A program made the position numbers and the translations under genes. The notes below the pieces were generated by a model, which ran no database searches, had not been told where the DNA came from, and saw only the letters and a program-made list of their open reading frames with translations. From Neospora caninum Liverpool (Eukaryota > Apicomplexa > Conoidasida > Eucoccidiorida > Sarcocystidae), in NCBI RefSeq assembly GCF_000208865.1, contig NC_018396.1, forward strand, positions 2,785,101-2,849,100: DNA of 64,000 nt, read 5' to 3'. Shown piece after piece: positions 1 through 11,900 of this stretch (position 1 is the stretch's first letter; each line of letters begins with the position of its first letter).

Positions 1-417
1 GCACTCCCGGCAAAGTACAAAAGATGCACACGTATACAAAGATTATATATACATATATATACATGTAGACCTAGACGGTGTATGGTCAGATACGAAACCG
101 CCCACTATACATACCAATATATCCATATATACATATATAATATCGGAGTGCCTTCAAAACTGCATACACATGATACAGTTAAGTAGAAAGGCATGACGCG
201 GATGGCGGCTCTCTCTCATGCTAAAGTTTCTCCCTTCACCACGGAATCGGGAGTTGTTGCCTGGCTTCTCTCTCCCGTGTCGCTTCGGGTATGCCCGTTG
301 CCTGTGGATCTCTCCGGCCGTGTCGTGTCCCGCCGACCCTGCGCTTTGTTCCCGCGGCGGTCTTTTTCCGGGATCTCTTGCTGCCGGTTTTCTCTCTACG
401 TTTTCCTTCGGCCTTAC

Positions 418-2527
418 CAGTTCCATGACGCGCTCTTTGTCCCACACCGTCAAGTCGTTGCCGAGATTGTGCGGTTCCCAGTCGCCGTCGTGCCGGGTCG
501 GCTCAGTCGCAGGCACAACAGGGCATTTCCTCACGCGCTCGTCGAAGGTCCGCAGCACCGCTTCGATCAGCGGCTGCTGAGCGCCGTACCCGCTAAACTG
601 CTGGCTGAAAGTGAGCACCAAGGAGCTGAAGAAAATAAAAAAAAAGACCCGCGGAGAAGCAAACGAAATTTAAACGGACACAAGATATGTATATGTACAT
701 ATATATATATATATATATATATGTGTGTACATGTGCACATATGTGTGTATACATGATCAGGTGGCTCTGTGTCTGGGCATGTAGCTGCGCGTATCTTTCT
801 GTCGCGGCTCTTCCGCTGGGGGTCTGCTCTCACCTGCCAGTCGCTCTTTGCCGTCGGGCGATCGAGGCCCAGCGACTCCACAAGTTGTTGAAAATCCAGA
901 GCTGCATTTCCTCCATCAGCCACGCGTGGTCCTGGCTGGCGTCGTAGCCGATCGTCGTCTCGCCCTGCGAAAAAAAAAAAACGGAGACAGCTATTTAATG
1001 ATTAGTTAACAAGCTGTAAAAAGTACCAGTTTCTCCTCTCATCTGCAGCTCCTCGCAGAGCCGCACACGACCTAGAGTCTGCGATCGCGTTCCCCCTCGC
1101 CAAGCTCTGTCGAACAAAACGGATATCGCACTGAGAGAGCACGGCGGCAAGAAAAAAAGACAGCTGATAGGGAGAGAAAGAGAGAGAAGGCACGCGGGGA
1201 GAGACAGCAGAGAGATAGAGAAGCCAACGATGTAGAAGCAAAATATGTAGAAGAACGCGAAGGGAAAACGAGCGGACACGACAGTCCTTTCTTCACAAGG
1301 GGTGACAGTACTGTGGCCCGGACGCTCTCGACGTGTTGCGATCCTGTTCGCATGCGTCGAAACCTTTCCATTACAGTGAAGGGAGTGAAGTCTTCGTTCG
1401 TTGGCGGCGCATAACCCTCGTTTCTTTCCCTGTCCCCCCGCCGTTCCCTTTCTTCCCTCCGTTCTCGATTTCCGCGCTGCTCTACCTTCTCGTTTGTCGT
1501 TCCCGAGACATCGATGACGTGCATGAGGACATCTGCGTGGCGGAGGTCGTCGAGGAATTTGTTTCCCAGGCCGCGGCCCTCATGCGCGCCAGGAATCAGA
1601 CCCGCGACGTCCAGGAGCTTCACGGGGACGTACCTCCGGCCTTGGAGACAGCGGCCGTAGCGGGGATTACACTGGCATTCGGGGTTCCTGAAGAAGCGGC
1701 AAAGACAGCAAAGAGAGAGGCGGTCGTCGCTTCGAAAACGAATAACGCAGAGAGGCCCCAGCACGCGAGCAAACGCAACGGACGCCCCAGTTGGGATTGT
1801 TGCCTGAGTTACGGCTCTTTCCAGCATGGGGCACACGCAGGCGTTGTGCCCATCTCCTGCAGTCCCAAGCCGCAACTTGCAGGCGCAGCCTCCGCGTCCA
1901 GTCGCTCTCAACTCAGGACGGTGAGCGCTTGTGGACACGAGACGAGCGTGGCAAGCAGGTAGGAAATGGTCAGCAAAGACACGGACAACAGCGAGGCAAG
2001 AGAGACAGAACACCAACAGTGAGGCTGCGGAGAGCAGTGTCCAGGAAGAGCGAGGCGCTCACTTCGTGCACGGGCAGTCTGTAAGGAAGAAACCGATCCC
2101 CTCGTTGGGGTTGATGGTGGTGAAGGGGAAGTTCCCGACTTTCGCATTCGATCCCTCCGTTGCGGCATTGAAAAACGTCGACTTGCCTGCGGAGAATACA
2201 CGGAAACACCGGAACAAAACGAGATTCCGCCGTCAGCAAAACAGAACAAAGAGCACCACGACGCCTCCAACCGGCGCTGTGCATCTTTCGCTCCCACTGT
2301 CGCCTTTTGTCTCTCTCTCTCTGTGTCCCTTTGTCTCCACCTGTCCCTTCCTGTGTCCACGTGTCTCTGTTTCCCGGGGTCAACTCGGGCGTCACGTCTC
2401 CAGCTTTGCTGGAGTTGTGGGCATATCCGAGTCCACGAAATGAATAGATTTCCCGGGACGCGCCAGCGCGTCGCTCACCTGCCGACGGTTTCCCGACGCA
2501 GCCGATGATGAAGTCGGTGCCTCCCAT
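418..2527 (-). CDS. Ygr210/YchF-like Obg-family GTPase, C-terminus off the left edge
   Basis: Five exons are visible on the minus strand: 2479-2527, 2063-2186, 1486-1687, 834-964 and 418-625. All junctions are GT-AG and the phases agree. The start is the ATG at 2527, in the context ACCATGG. Exons 1 and 2 join to give the Walker A motif GKPSAGKST, followed by [14 protein letters not shown] (G2 region). Exon 3 carries the G3 motif in [20 protein letters not shown] and then a DVSGTTNEK stretch. Exon 4 gives [20 protein letters not shown] and exon 5 [17 protein letters not shown]. This motif order is that of the Ygr210 branch of YchF/Obg GTPases found in archaea and several eukaryotes, which are linked to ribosome function. 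The NKxD motif and TGS domain are not in view. The donor at 416-417 leads into an AT-rich intron that runs past base 1. The family call is firm; the cellular role is inference. Confidence 0.85.
687..727. repeat. TA-rich microsatellite in GTPase intron 4
   Basis: A run of alternating T and A with a few interruptions, then (TG/CA)-type repeats to about 751. It lies in the intron between exons 4 and 5 of the GTPase gene. A second AT-rich stretch, built from short ATAT and ACAT blocks, fills about 40-145, in the intron that leaves the window. Confidence 0.9.
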
Positions 2528-5500
2528 GGTGGATATGAAAGTTCGACAGATGCGCGGAGAAGCACAACCACACACGAGGCGAGAGACTCGGAGACAGGGG
2601 CCCCGCAGTCGAGAGGAAGCGATTGCCGAGGATGCACGCGCCTGCCACGCCGACTTTCCAAGCCGCCCTGGAGATGCGCGTGTGCCGACGCAGCGTCACG
2701 ACTTTACCTCGTGAGGATTTTGGCCCTTTTGCGAGGACTGACTTCTTCTTCTCTGGCTCTGAGGCCCAGCCTTCAGAAAGCCCAGTGCTTGTCTCGGGAA
2801 GTGCACAACCCCAAAACATACACGCTGCCGCTTTTTGCCGAAGGCAACACAGGTCGTCCACTCCTTCCTCCCATCGGAAGAAGTCCTGAGCGCGTCTCTC
2901 CACACCCGCTGTCTCTGCTCTTCTTCCTCGCCCTAGGGTGTCTCCTCACCCCAACCGGGAAAGAGGGCGCGCAGGGTTGGGGAAAACGAAAGGCGGCAAG
3001 CAGGACGCCTCAGGTGGGCGTAAGGGAACGGAAGGCAGTGTCTCTCTCTCCAGTTCAGGTGAAACGCCCACGAGACTCCACCGGTTCTTCCTACACAGGG
3101 GCTAGCTCCAGTCCACTTTCTTGTTCCCTCTCTTTGGGGGAGAGGCTCTCAAGCCGCGGACCAGAGAGAAAGAGAAGAGGGACGAGAAAGAGAGAGCTGA
3201 AAAAGAGAGAAGAGCGAGGAGGTACGCAGTGTCTACAGAGCCGATTCTTTCCTGTCCCTTTCTTCTGATGAAGAATACAGACTCCAAGTGGAGATGCAAT
3301 TGACGCACCTTTGGAGTAAGATGCTGGTCGTCCCTGTCTGCGGGAGACGTCTCTTGCTGTCTCTTTATCTCCGCATAAAGTATTTAGGCAGAGAGACAGG
3401 ACTGTGCTAAAGACACAGATTCCTGTATGTTTTGAAGGACGAGAATCTGTCTCTAGCGTATACACATCAGCAAGGGGCGTATGCGCAGGGTGAGAACAAG
3501 CAAAGGTGGGTACCGGAGGGGGTGCCGGAGGGAGTCGGTAGCTCGGTTTCCGTCTCTCTCCACTTTTTCGCGGTTTAATTGGACTGAGGCCGTTGTCGAA
3601 AAGACCTGCCAAGAGGATTCGGCACGCTCAATTTTTATTCTTCGGTAAGATTTCCGCGTCAACCTTGCGAAGAACAGACCGGGGACCAGCTTTCCCTCTC
3701 CAGTGATGTCAATCAAGGACGCCGACAGGAAGACGCAGGAGCGAAGAGAGATTGGAAGAGCAACGGCGAAAGAGATGAAGTAACGCAGAGACAAAAACGA
3801 AAAGAGGGGACTTCCCCGTTATCTCCCTGGTTAGAACACGCACAAGTCCCGCAGGATGGCGCGTCTACGCAAGACTTTCGGAGAAGTCCGCCTCTCCCCT
3901 TGCAAACGTGTGGCGGGAGAGAAAGAGAAAAAAAGGGTTAAAGAGAAAGAGTGAAAGGGAAAGGGAGAAAGAGAGGAAGAGAGAAAGGGACAAAGAGAGG
4001 AAGAGAGAAAGGGAGAAAGAGAGAAACAGACACCTTCTAGCGTGCCTGCGGGCTGGCAGGGAGGCAAGGAAAGACTGGGAGACGGCGAACTGATGAGAGA
4101 CGAAGGGGGCTGAAGAAGCCGAAGCGAAACAGGAGCAGAAATACGGCAGAGACAGAAGGGGGGAAAAGCAAGAACAAGAGAGAACGACAGCGGGAAGCCA
4201 CAGAGGAAGCGAAACACAGGCGAACCGGTGACGGAAACGAAAGTCCCCTCTGCAGAGGAGAAAAACTTCTAGGACGGAGCAGAGTAGGAAAACATAAGTC
4301 ATAGAGAAGGTGAGGATCGACAATTACGAGATGAGACGAGAGCATCCGTCAAGAGGTCGATTGTCGGGAGGCTCAGTCCCACGACTGACGGGGATGGAGA
4401 GCCGGAAGCTGCGGCGGTTGAGCAGCGGACAAAGCAAAAAACACGAAAGACGAGGAATGTTGTCGAAGAGAACCAACCAGGGGATCTGAGGGAGAAGCGC
4501 AGTCTAGACAAATACACCCTGTTTTCTACAAATCCCATTTTTGTCAGCAGCGGCGAGGTGACCTCTGATGGGCCGTCGTCGGCCTGCGGAACGGAAACAC
4601 AGGATTTCTTGGCTCTTCTTCCTCGCCCGTCTAAACGCCTCCCACAGAAAAGAGAAAGAGGTGGAGTGGAAAGGATAGGAAGGCGAGAGTCGCGTGATCG
4701 CTAGCCTTCGCTCCCGCTACGCGACAAAGTTCACGGCGGGCACATGCATGTGAAAAAAAATGACGAGACCAGCGTTCTCCCAAGTCGATTCTGTCAGTCT
4801 CTCTCCCGCGTCGTCTGTATCTTCACCGCGTCGTTTGCTGTGGGATTAGAAGAAACAGGGATCTCTCTTTTGCTCTAATCGCTGTTCTGCTCCTTTCCGT
4901 CTCCGTTGCGAATTCTCTCGACTTCTCTCACTCATGTTCCCCTCAAGTTTACGCGTTTTCTCAGCGCTTCTCAGATTCCTGCTCTCCACACCGTTCACAT
5001 CGAGTCTCCTTTCCTGTCGAGTGTTCGCTTCGGTTTCTTCTTCGCATTCTTCTCGGCTTTCGCGTCTGAGTCTCTTTTTTCCAAGTCTGCTCCCGCAGGC
5101 GAGCTCTCCTCACTCATTTCTCCGTCGTCTGGAAAAGGCCTGGCCCTCTCTTCCCTTTCTCTCCTCTCCTGTCTCCGTTCGGTTGTCTCTCTCCTGCTCC
5201 GCCCGCCTGGCTTCCTGCGGCGGTGCCAGTTCCGTTCGCTGTTTCTCGCGTCTTGTCGTGTTTTCAGCCCTTCGGCGGGTCCGGTTCCTCCCTCATTCCC
5301 CTGTTCCACACGGATTCACAGCCTTGAGCACAGCTCCGGTGTCTGGTGTCTCCCTCGCCATTTCTCCTCATTCCTTCTGCCGACGATCCGCTCCTCAAGG
5401 CCGCCTGCTCCAATACTCTCCAGCGTTTCTGCTCTCGTCATCCATTCTCTGCTCTCGTCATCCATTCTCTGCTCTCGTCATCCATTCTCTGCTCTCGTCA

Positions 5501-5915
5501 TCCATTCTCTGCTCTCGTCATCCATTCTCTGCTCTGTCTCCCCTTGTTCTCTCTGTCTCTGCGCATTGTCGTCTTTGATCGCGCGGCGTTTCGTGGAATA
5601 AGCAACCTTTTTTGCTGGTTCTCGGTGGGCAGTCGCGAGAAGATGAAGAAGAAAAAAGCAGCGACACAACGACGGAGGCTCGTCCCTTTCCTGGCGAGGA
5701 CCTCAGGTCTCCTGCGCTCTTCTCTCGCATCCTTGTTTTGAAGCTGCTCGCGGTCTCTCTCCTTAGCGTTGTCTCTGTCTTTCGCTGTAGCGTTATCTAT
5801 CTCCTTAGCTCTCCGTATCGCTCTCCGTATCGTTCCCCGTAGGTATCTGCCTTTTTTTCTTCTCTCGATTCTTTTTTTTTCTGTCTCCCAAGCTTGGCCT
5901 TTTTTGGTCGGCGCA
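2528..5915. promoter_or_regulatory. Divergent intergenic region between GTPase and RPC3
   Basis: About 3.4 kb separate the two ATGs, which are transcribed away from each other, so both promoters and long 5' UTRs must lie here. There are strongly strand-biased tracts: a GA-rich block on the plus strand at about 3900-4040, another at about 3165-3220, and a T/C-rich block from about 4920 to 5900. Open frames in these blocks read as low-complexity Ser/Arg/Leu strings with no domain and no splice logic. I see no gene. Confidence 0.6.
5431..5530. repeat. Five perfect 20-bp direct repeats upstream of RPC3
   Basis: The unit gctctcgtcatccattctct occurs five times head to tail without a change, followed by a five-base partial copy. 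It sits about 390 bases before the RPC3 start codon, in a pyrimidine-rich stretch. There are no spacers between copies, so it is a minisatellite and not a CRISPR array. A promoter or 5' UTR role is possible but not shown. Confidence 0.95.
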
Positions 5916-8900
5916 ATGTTTCGCTACGAGGTTCAGTTTGCGTGCCTTCTCTTGGAGGACGCTTTTGGTCCGATCGTCTCGGCGTGTGCGCGGCTGCTTC
6001 TGATTCACGGATCGCTGACCATTGTGGAACTGCGCGACTTGTTTCTCGCCTCTCTCTCTTCCTCGGGCGCGTCGGTACATCTGTCGTTCGCGGCGCGCAA
6101 CGCAGCCTCGGCTGCGGGCGCCGGCCGGGCGAATTCGAGTCAAGCGGGACAGGACGTTTACCCTCTCATCCGCAACGCCCTCCTCGTGCTTCTCCAGCAC
6201 AACCTCCTGGCTGTCACACCCATAGACGGCCACCTCGGAGTCGCCCTCAGAGCCGCGCAGCCGTCGGGGTCTCCTGGGGACACGGGAGCAAAAAGCGGGA
6301 GACGAGGCAGTCTCCTTTCCGCCTCTGCGTCTGCCGTTCAGAAGCAGCCGGCCGCGAAGGCGACCCGCGACTCCGCCAGAGCCTCGAAAGCGGACGCCGA
6401 GCAGAGGGGCGAGCCAGGTTCCGAGTCGCCCTGTCTCTTCGCGCCCGACGAGGGCCTGGAGCCCATGGCGCCGGAGTCGGAGACTCCAGACCCCGCGGGT
6501 GCCGGCGCGGAGACAGGCCTTGGCGCGCAGACTGGGCATCTCCATGAGCTCGGCGACCTTCGGAACGGGGACCAGGGCGCAGGGAGACCGGGGGAGGCCT
6601 CCGTCGCGCAGCCAGCCCAGCAGCCGCATGGGACGATTCGCTACTCTCTCCTTCTCGACGAAGTCCTCGTGCGACTTCGCTACACCCGTTTTGCCGTCCA
6701 CGTCCAGCAAACCTGGGGATTCGCCTGCAGAGTCATTCTCCTCCAGGTGATGCGTGCGGGGAGGCAGTGCATGCAGGAGGCCGTCCGCAGCGCGTTGGAA
6801 GATCCCTGTGAGTCTTCGAAGCAAAAACCCGGAGCGAGGCCGCCGTGGCAGCTCACAGAGACAGAGCGGCTGCTTTGGCTATTCTGAAATGTGTCCTCGC
6901 ATCTGCTGACTCGTGCTGCCATCTACATCCCATGCATCGTCTATTTATACGGAAGTGTAAGTGTCCGTGCATGCTCGCTTCAGGTGTATGTGGTGGGTAG
7001 CGTTTGCGGCTGTCTCTTTGTTTTTGACTAGCCCCCTTTCGTGGGTTTCTCTTCACGTTGAGTGCCTGTGAGTTCGTCGCCTGCGTCGTTTCTTTGTGGT
7101 GTGGGCCAAGAAGCCTCGCATGGTTAAACCGACCGGAAACTCTCCTGGCGCCGAGGCGCGCCTTCACTTGAGAGCTTCCGAGAAACGGCCTCGTTGTGTC
7201 CTCAAAGGAAGCCTGCGAATACGCGACACCCGTTCTCTCCTCGCGCGTGGACGCCTAGAAGGCGCGTTTCTCCGCGCGTTCCTGGGCGTCTGCGTAGAGC
7301 CGACTGCGCAGAGAACAATCGCTTCTGTGTGTCCGCGCCGCGATTTCTGCCACGCGTGTGCATGCGATGTCTCTCGGCCGCGCCTCTGTTTCTCCTCAGA
7401 CACCCACTTCGACATTTCTGCGGCCTCTGGCGGGGCTGGCGCGTCTGGGGACCAGGAAGGCGGCGGGGACGCCCGAGGGAAGGGCGAGGCAGTCAGCGTC
7501 TCCTCGGGTGGCTGCGAAGGCGGCGCACCTCGCCCTTTGACAGACACCGCGCTGCGCCGCGCTTTCCTGCAGCTGATTTCCTCCTCGATTCTCATTCAGG
7601 CCGAGCCGCCGTTGCCCCTGTCGCCCGGTGACGAGGAGGCGGCGAGTGCCAAGGGCGCGGGGCGGAAGCGCGGCAGGGCGGCGACGAGCGGCCGCGCGAG
7701 CAAGCAGCAAAAGACCAGTCAGGATGGCCGGGCGCCGGTAGGTTTTCTCGGGCAGAATAACGAACCTTTGTGGAAATCGGTTCTCGGGCTGGCGGGGCGA
7801 ACGTTTGGTGCGGAGACGCAGACAGAACGTGAAACGGGAGGCTCCTCGCTTGGAGGGTAACAAAGGCATTCAAAACATCCGACTCAGGAGTCCAACTCGT
7901 GGTATATTCTTTCCAGCAAACGCTGATTGTCCCCTCGGGAGGAAGCGAGATTGTGTCGCGCAGAGACACAGTGACGGCGCGACTCCCGCTCAGCCTGCCG
8001 TTCGGGAGAGGATCACCACAGAGTGTGTCGTTCCCCTTTCTCTCGCCGCTTCGAGGTGCCCACGAGTGGGGCGGAGCCGCCCTGTTCCAGAGAGACAGCG
8101 TGGGCTCGAACAAGCAAGCGGCCCCAAGCGTTTAGGGTTTCGAGCTGAAGACGAAGCAGCGCTCGCCTTCGCCGACGCCGTGTCTTGTGTGCGGCGTCTG
8201 CTTCTCCCGTCACTCGCAGGCTGGCTTCGGAAGTGCAAACGATGGAGAGGACGGCATGGGCAGCGAACAAGTGAATGCTCTGGGCGTTCCCGCCTACCTT
8301 CTCAACCTTCTTGGTGGTAGGTCATTATCAACGTCATGAAGTGCACGTGACGGGAAAATGCGTGTATGCGAACCTGTAAACCGAGATGGGGCGATGCCTG
8401 TTTCGAGACACTGACGCAGAGATGTGGTGACATATATATAGAGAGAATGATGTAGCGATGTGTTGTCACTTGACAAAGGAGAAACATCGGGGGAGGCGTA
8501 GTCTGCGAGGGCTGGCTGTTGAGGAAAACCAGCTGTTGCTCTGTGGGTCGTGTGTTCGTGTCGCCAAGGTGCCCGGCGTTTTCCTCCGTGTCATGGGCCT
8601 CCGCAATGTTGTGCGGCGCCAGGCTTGGCTTTTTGGCAAATGCGAAAAAAAGCGAGCATGTGCGCCGGGTTCACCGTATCGACGCTTCCCGAACTTGCGC
8701 GTATACTGCTGTGTACGAAGCTCCGCGGAAGAGGGATACCGGCCCTAGCCCGTGATGACAAAGGGCCAGACTGCGTCTTCGCGGTCCTGCTCCCGGAGGC
8801 TTTCACACGAGCTCCCTTTGTTGGTATTCCCCGCCTACTTGCTTCATATCCTTTCGTCTGCTGTCGGGGGGCTCCGTCGTCTCCTCTCTCTCTCTCTCTC

Positions 8901-11900
8901 TCTGCTTCCCTCGGGGCGTCTCGGTTCCTCTCTGCGTGTGCATTTCTCTCGTTGTGTCCCCAGTTCCTGCCTACCCTCCTTTCTGTCTCTCTCTCTCTCT
9001 GGCGGTACGGCAGCCCAAGGTCAGCCCGCGTCCGGGTCCCGCTCGCACGGTGCGGCCTCTCTTGAGCTGGGTGCTACCGCGTTGGGCGACAGCGATCTGT
9101 CTCCGTTTGCCGCCCTCGCGGACGCTCCAGGGTCCAATGGCAGCTCTGCACTTCACGAGCAGCAGCGCGTGTACACGAAACAGCAGAAGCAAGTGGAGAG
9201 GCAACTGATAGAGCGACTGGAAGAACAAAGGGTTCCCTTCCGCGTCAACACCCAGCTCCTCACTCTCGAACTGTGCAAACAGGTGAGCCGAAGAGAAACA
9301 CGACACAGAGAGACGCGAACACCGTTTCGGGCCAACTTCTGGCATGTTGGATGCTTGCGAGAACGCTCAAGTGACCGGAAGTCACTTTGGACGCGACCTG
9401 AAGCCGAAACAGTACACGGGGTACAGTCTGCCTGCACGGCTTCGCTCTGGAACTGCGGCGCCGGGGGGAAGCGAGTCCGATGAGGACTAGGAGACGCAAT
9501 CCACTCGGCCATTCGCGAGAAATATGTGCCCTGCCTGGGGGACGCGAAGCGAAGGGGGGGGGGGGGGGGGGGAGTCCTGCGCTGCTGCAAGATCTCCTCC
9601 GCGTAAAGTGGAATCTAGGATTCTGACCCTGGATGTAGATGCCAAGCATCAAGCTGCTTGGTTTCTCGTGTCCACGGTTTCTGCTGCATTGAAAGGGGAA
9701 AGCCCATTCACATACGGGCGCGTGCTGTTCGTAGACGCGGGGGTTCTTTTGTGTTTTGCGGCAGTCCATCGCGGTAGGGACACGGTGCCGATGGCGAGCT
9801 TCAGGAGGCGTCGGCGCGACCGGTGTGGCCGGGTCAGACTCGGCCAACAAAGCGAAGCCTGGAGCTGCGAAACAAAGCAGCTGCATGCGCGTCCAGTGGT
9901 TGAGTTGAGCTCTGTGTGTCGCCTGTTCCGCGTTCCTGCGCAGGTCGCCGAGAGCTTCATTCTGGCGCGCGTCGGAGACAACCGACTCGCGCGCGCGACG
10001 GTCCGGGCTCTGCTCGACGGCGGTGTGGAGCTTCTTCACGGCCATCAGGGCTCCGGGAGGAGATACCAGACGCAGACGCTCCAGGCTGAGCAAGAAGCAA
10101 CTCAGCAAGGAAAAGCCCGCCTCAGCTTTCTCTGCAGTACGCTGCCTTCTCTGCTTTTCAAGGATGGACACGCTTCAGTCGACTCTCGCACGTTTCCCTC
10201 GGGCGTCCGCCTCGTTACAAGTCTTGTTGTGCGCAGCGGGTAGACATTTGGTGGCCTGGTCGTCTGGAAGAACGTCAGCGTCTTCAGTACCGGGCATGAC
10301 TGTCTTTTCTTCTGTTTTTCGGGGATGATCCAGTTCGCCTCTTTCGCCTGATGGCCTCTGTCTCGGTGTCTCGACACCCTCGCTGGCTTACCGTCTCTGA
10401 CGCCTGCTGCGTAGCGCCCGCCTTCTCCATGGCACTGGAATTCACGGGGAGATCTGAATTCGATCCTGTTCAGAGCGACCGAGGTGAAGCAGGTCAGATG
10501 CTTCCGCGGTTGTCGTGAAGTCGCCTAGGTGCTGTCTTTTATTTTACCGCCGGATTGGTTCCACGCGTGTACTACACTAACGGTTGAGACGACTGCTCCC
10601 GTCTTTGTCGAGGGTTCCGGATGCAAGCGGTGGATTCTGGAGTTTCGGCTTTCGGCGTGATGTCCGTCTCGGTGCATCTTTTTGCGTTCGCTTCAGAGTG
10701 GATCAAGTTCGACGCTGTCGAGCAGGCCGTTAAGGCCAACTTGGAGAAGGTCGGCGTGAAAAAAGAGGCGATGCAAAAGGCACAGCTCATTCGCCTTCTC
10801 GAGGCTCTCGCCAAGCACCCGGACCGTTTCCTTCAGGCGACGCTTCACGGTACGGAACTCGCAAATCTCGAGCGCAGCTCGGATTCCCCGCTACTTGCGC
10901 GTGCCCAGAAGAAAGCCAGGAACACTTGACAAATCGACGCAAGTCGAAAGCGTTTTGGTAAAATCTTCCAGCTTCTCAAGTTGCGAAAGCGGTTTTTCAC
11001 TGCTCCCAGCCATCCGCGCACCCCTCCCACGGAAAACTCGCATGCATTACGGCAACGTCCGACAAGAAAAACCGGCTGTAGCCGTAATTTATGTGTGTGC
11101 ATCCACATACGTACACAGTGCGAGGGAAACATACGTACACAGTGCGAGGGAAACTACGAGACAGGGAAGAGCACAGGCAACGCCTACAACTTCATACGTT
11201 GGCCCACATAGATAAAGGGTTGATCGAGCGGCTGGTCTCTTCCGCCCTACAGCTATTTCTTGTGTGTGCACCCCAAAGGCGTCTGTACACCCAGGCGTGT
11301 CTCCAGGGCAAGCCCTTGGGTTCCACAGGGGGCGTGGGCCGTCGTCATTTCGGCGTCGAACTGGCGAGCGAGACCACGCGTTTTGCTTCTTTATCCTCGC
11401 GGCTCCAGGTGACGCTTTCGTTTTTTCTTCCAACGCGAAAGTAGTTTTGGCGTGCAGTTGGAACCGCGTTGTTTTTTTGGCAGCGCGTTCCTAAGTGTCC
11501 CGTGCCTTCTGCTGGCCCGTGGTACACCTCGTTCCCTTCTGTTGTTTCCAAAGTTTCCCGTGTCTTGCCCTTGCCGCTCTCTTCACCCTCCTGTCTCCCC
11601 TGCCGTGTCCGCCTCTCTGCCTCCACCTCAGACGGCCAGTCGATGTACAAGCTGAATTGGGAGGAGCTGCGAGCGGTTCTTCGTCGCCGGCTTTTGTACG
11701 AGTAAGGTTTTGGCGCCGGGTTGGCTTCTCGCGGCGACAAACGCGCCAGAAACAGAGCGACGCTGCCTGTTGTCGAACGACGTTCCAGTCTCTTGTGTGC
11801 AGCCGTTTACGGCAAATACGCCTCTTGACGCGGGTGGGAGGCGCGCCTTGTCCTTCTCGTTTCGTGCATGCAGCGCGATCGTGGCTCGGTGTGGCGAGAA

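Noticed and set aside
5431..5530. CRISPR-like direct repeats
   Set aside because: The five units are contiguous without spacers, in a eukaryotic nuclear context; this is a minisatellite.
4906..5601. Ser/Leu/Phe-rich open frames before RPC3
   Set aside because: They arise from a pyrimidine-rich tract and the minisatellite, and do not join the RPC3 start, which is well defined at 5916.
11091..11444. Possible RPC3 exon in intron 7
   Set aside because: The flanking exons join directly in phase to give the family sequence ATLHDGQSMYKLNW, leaving no room for an extra exon.
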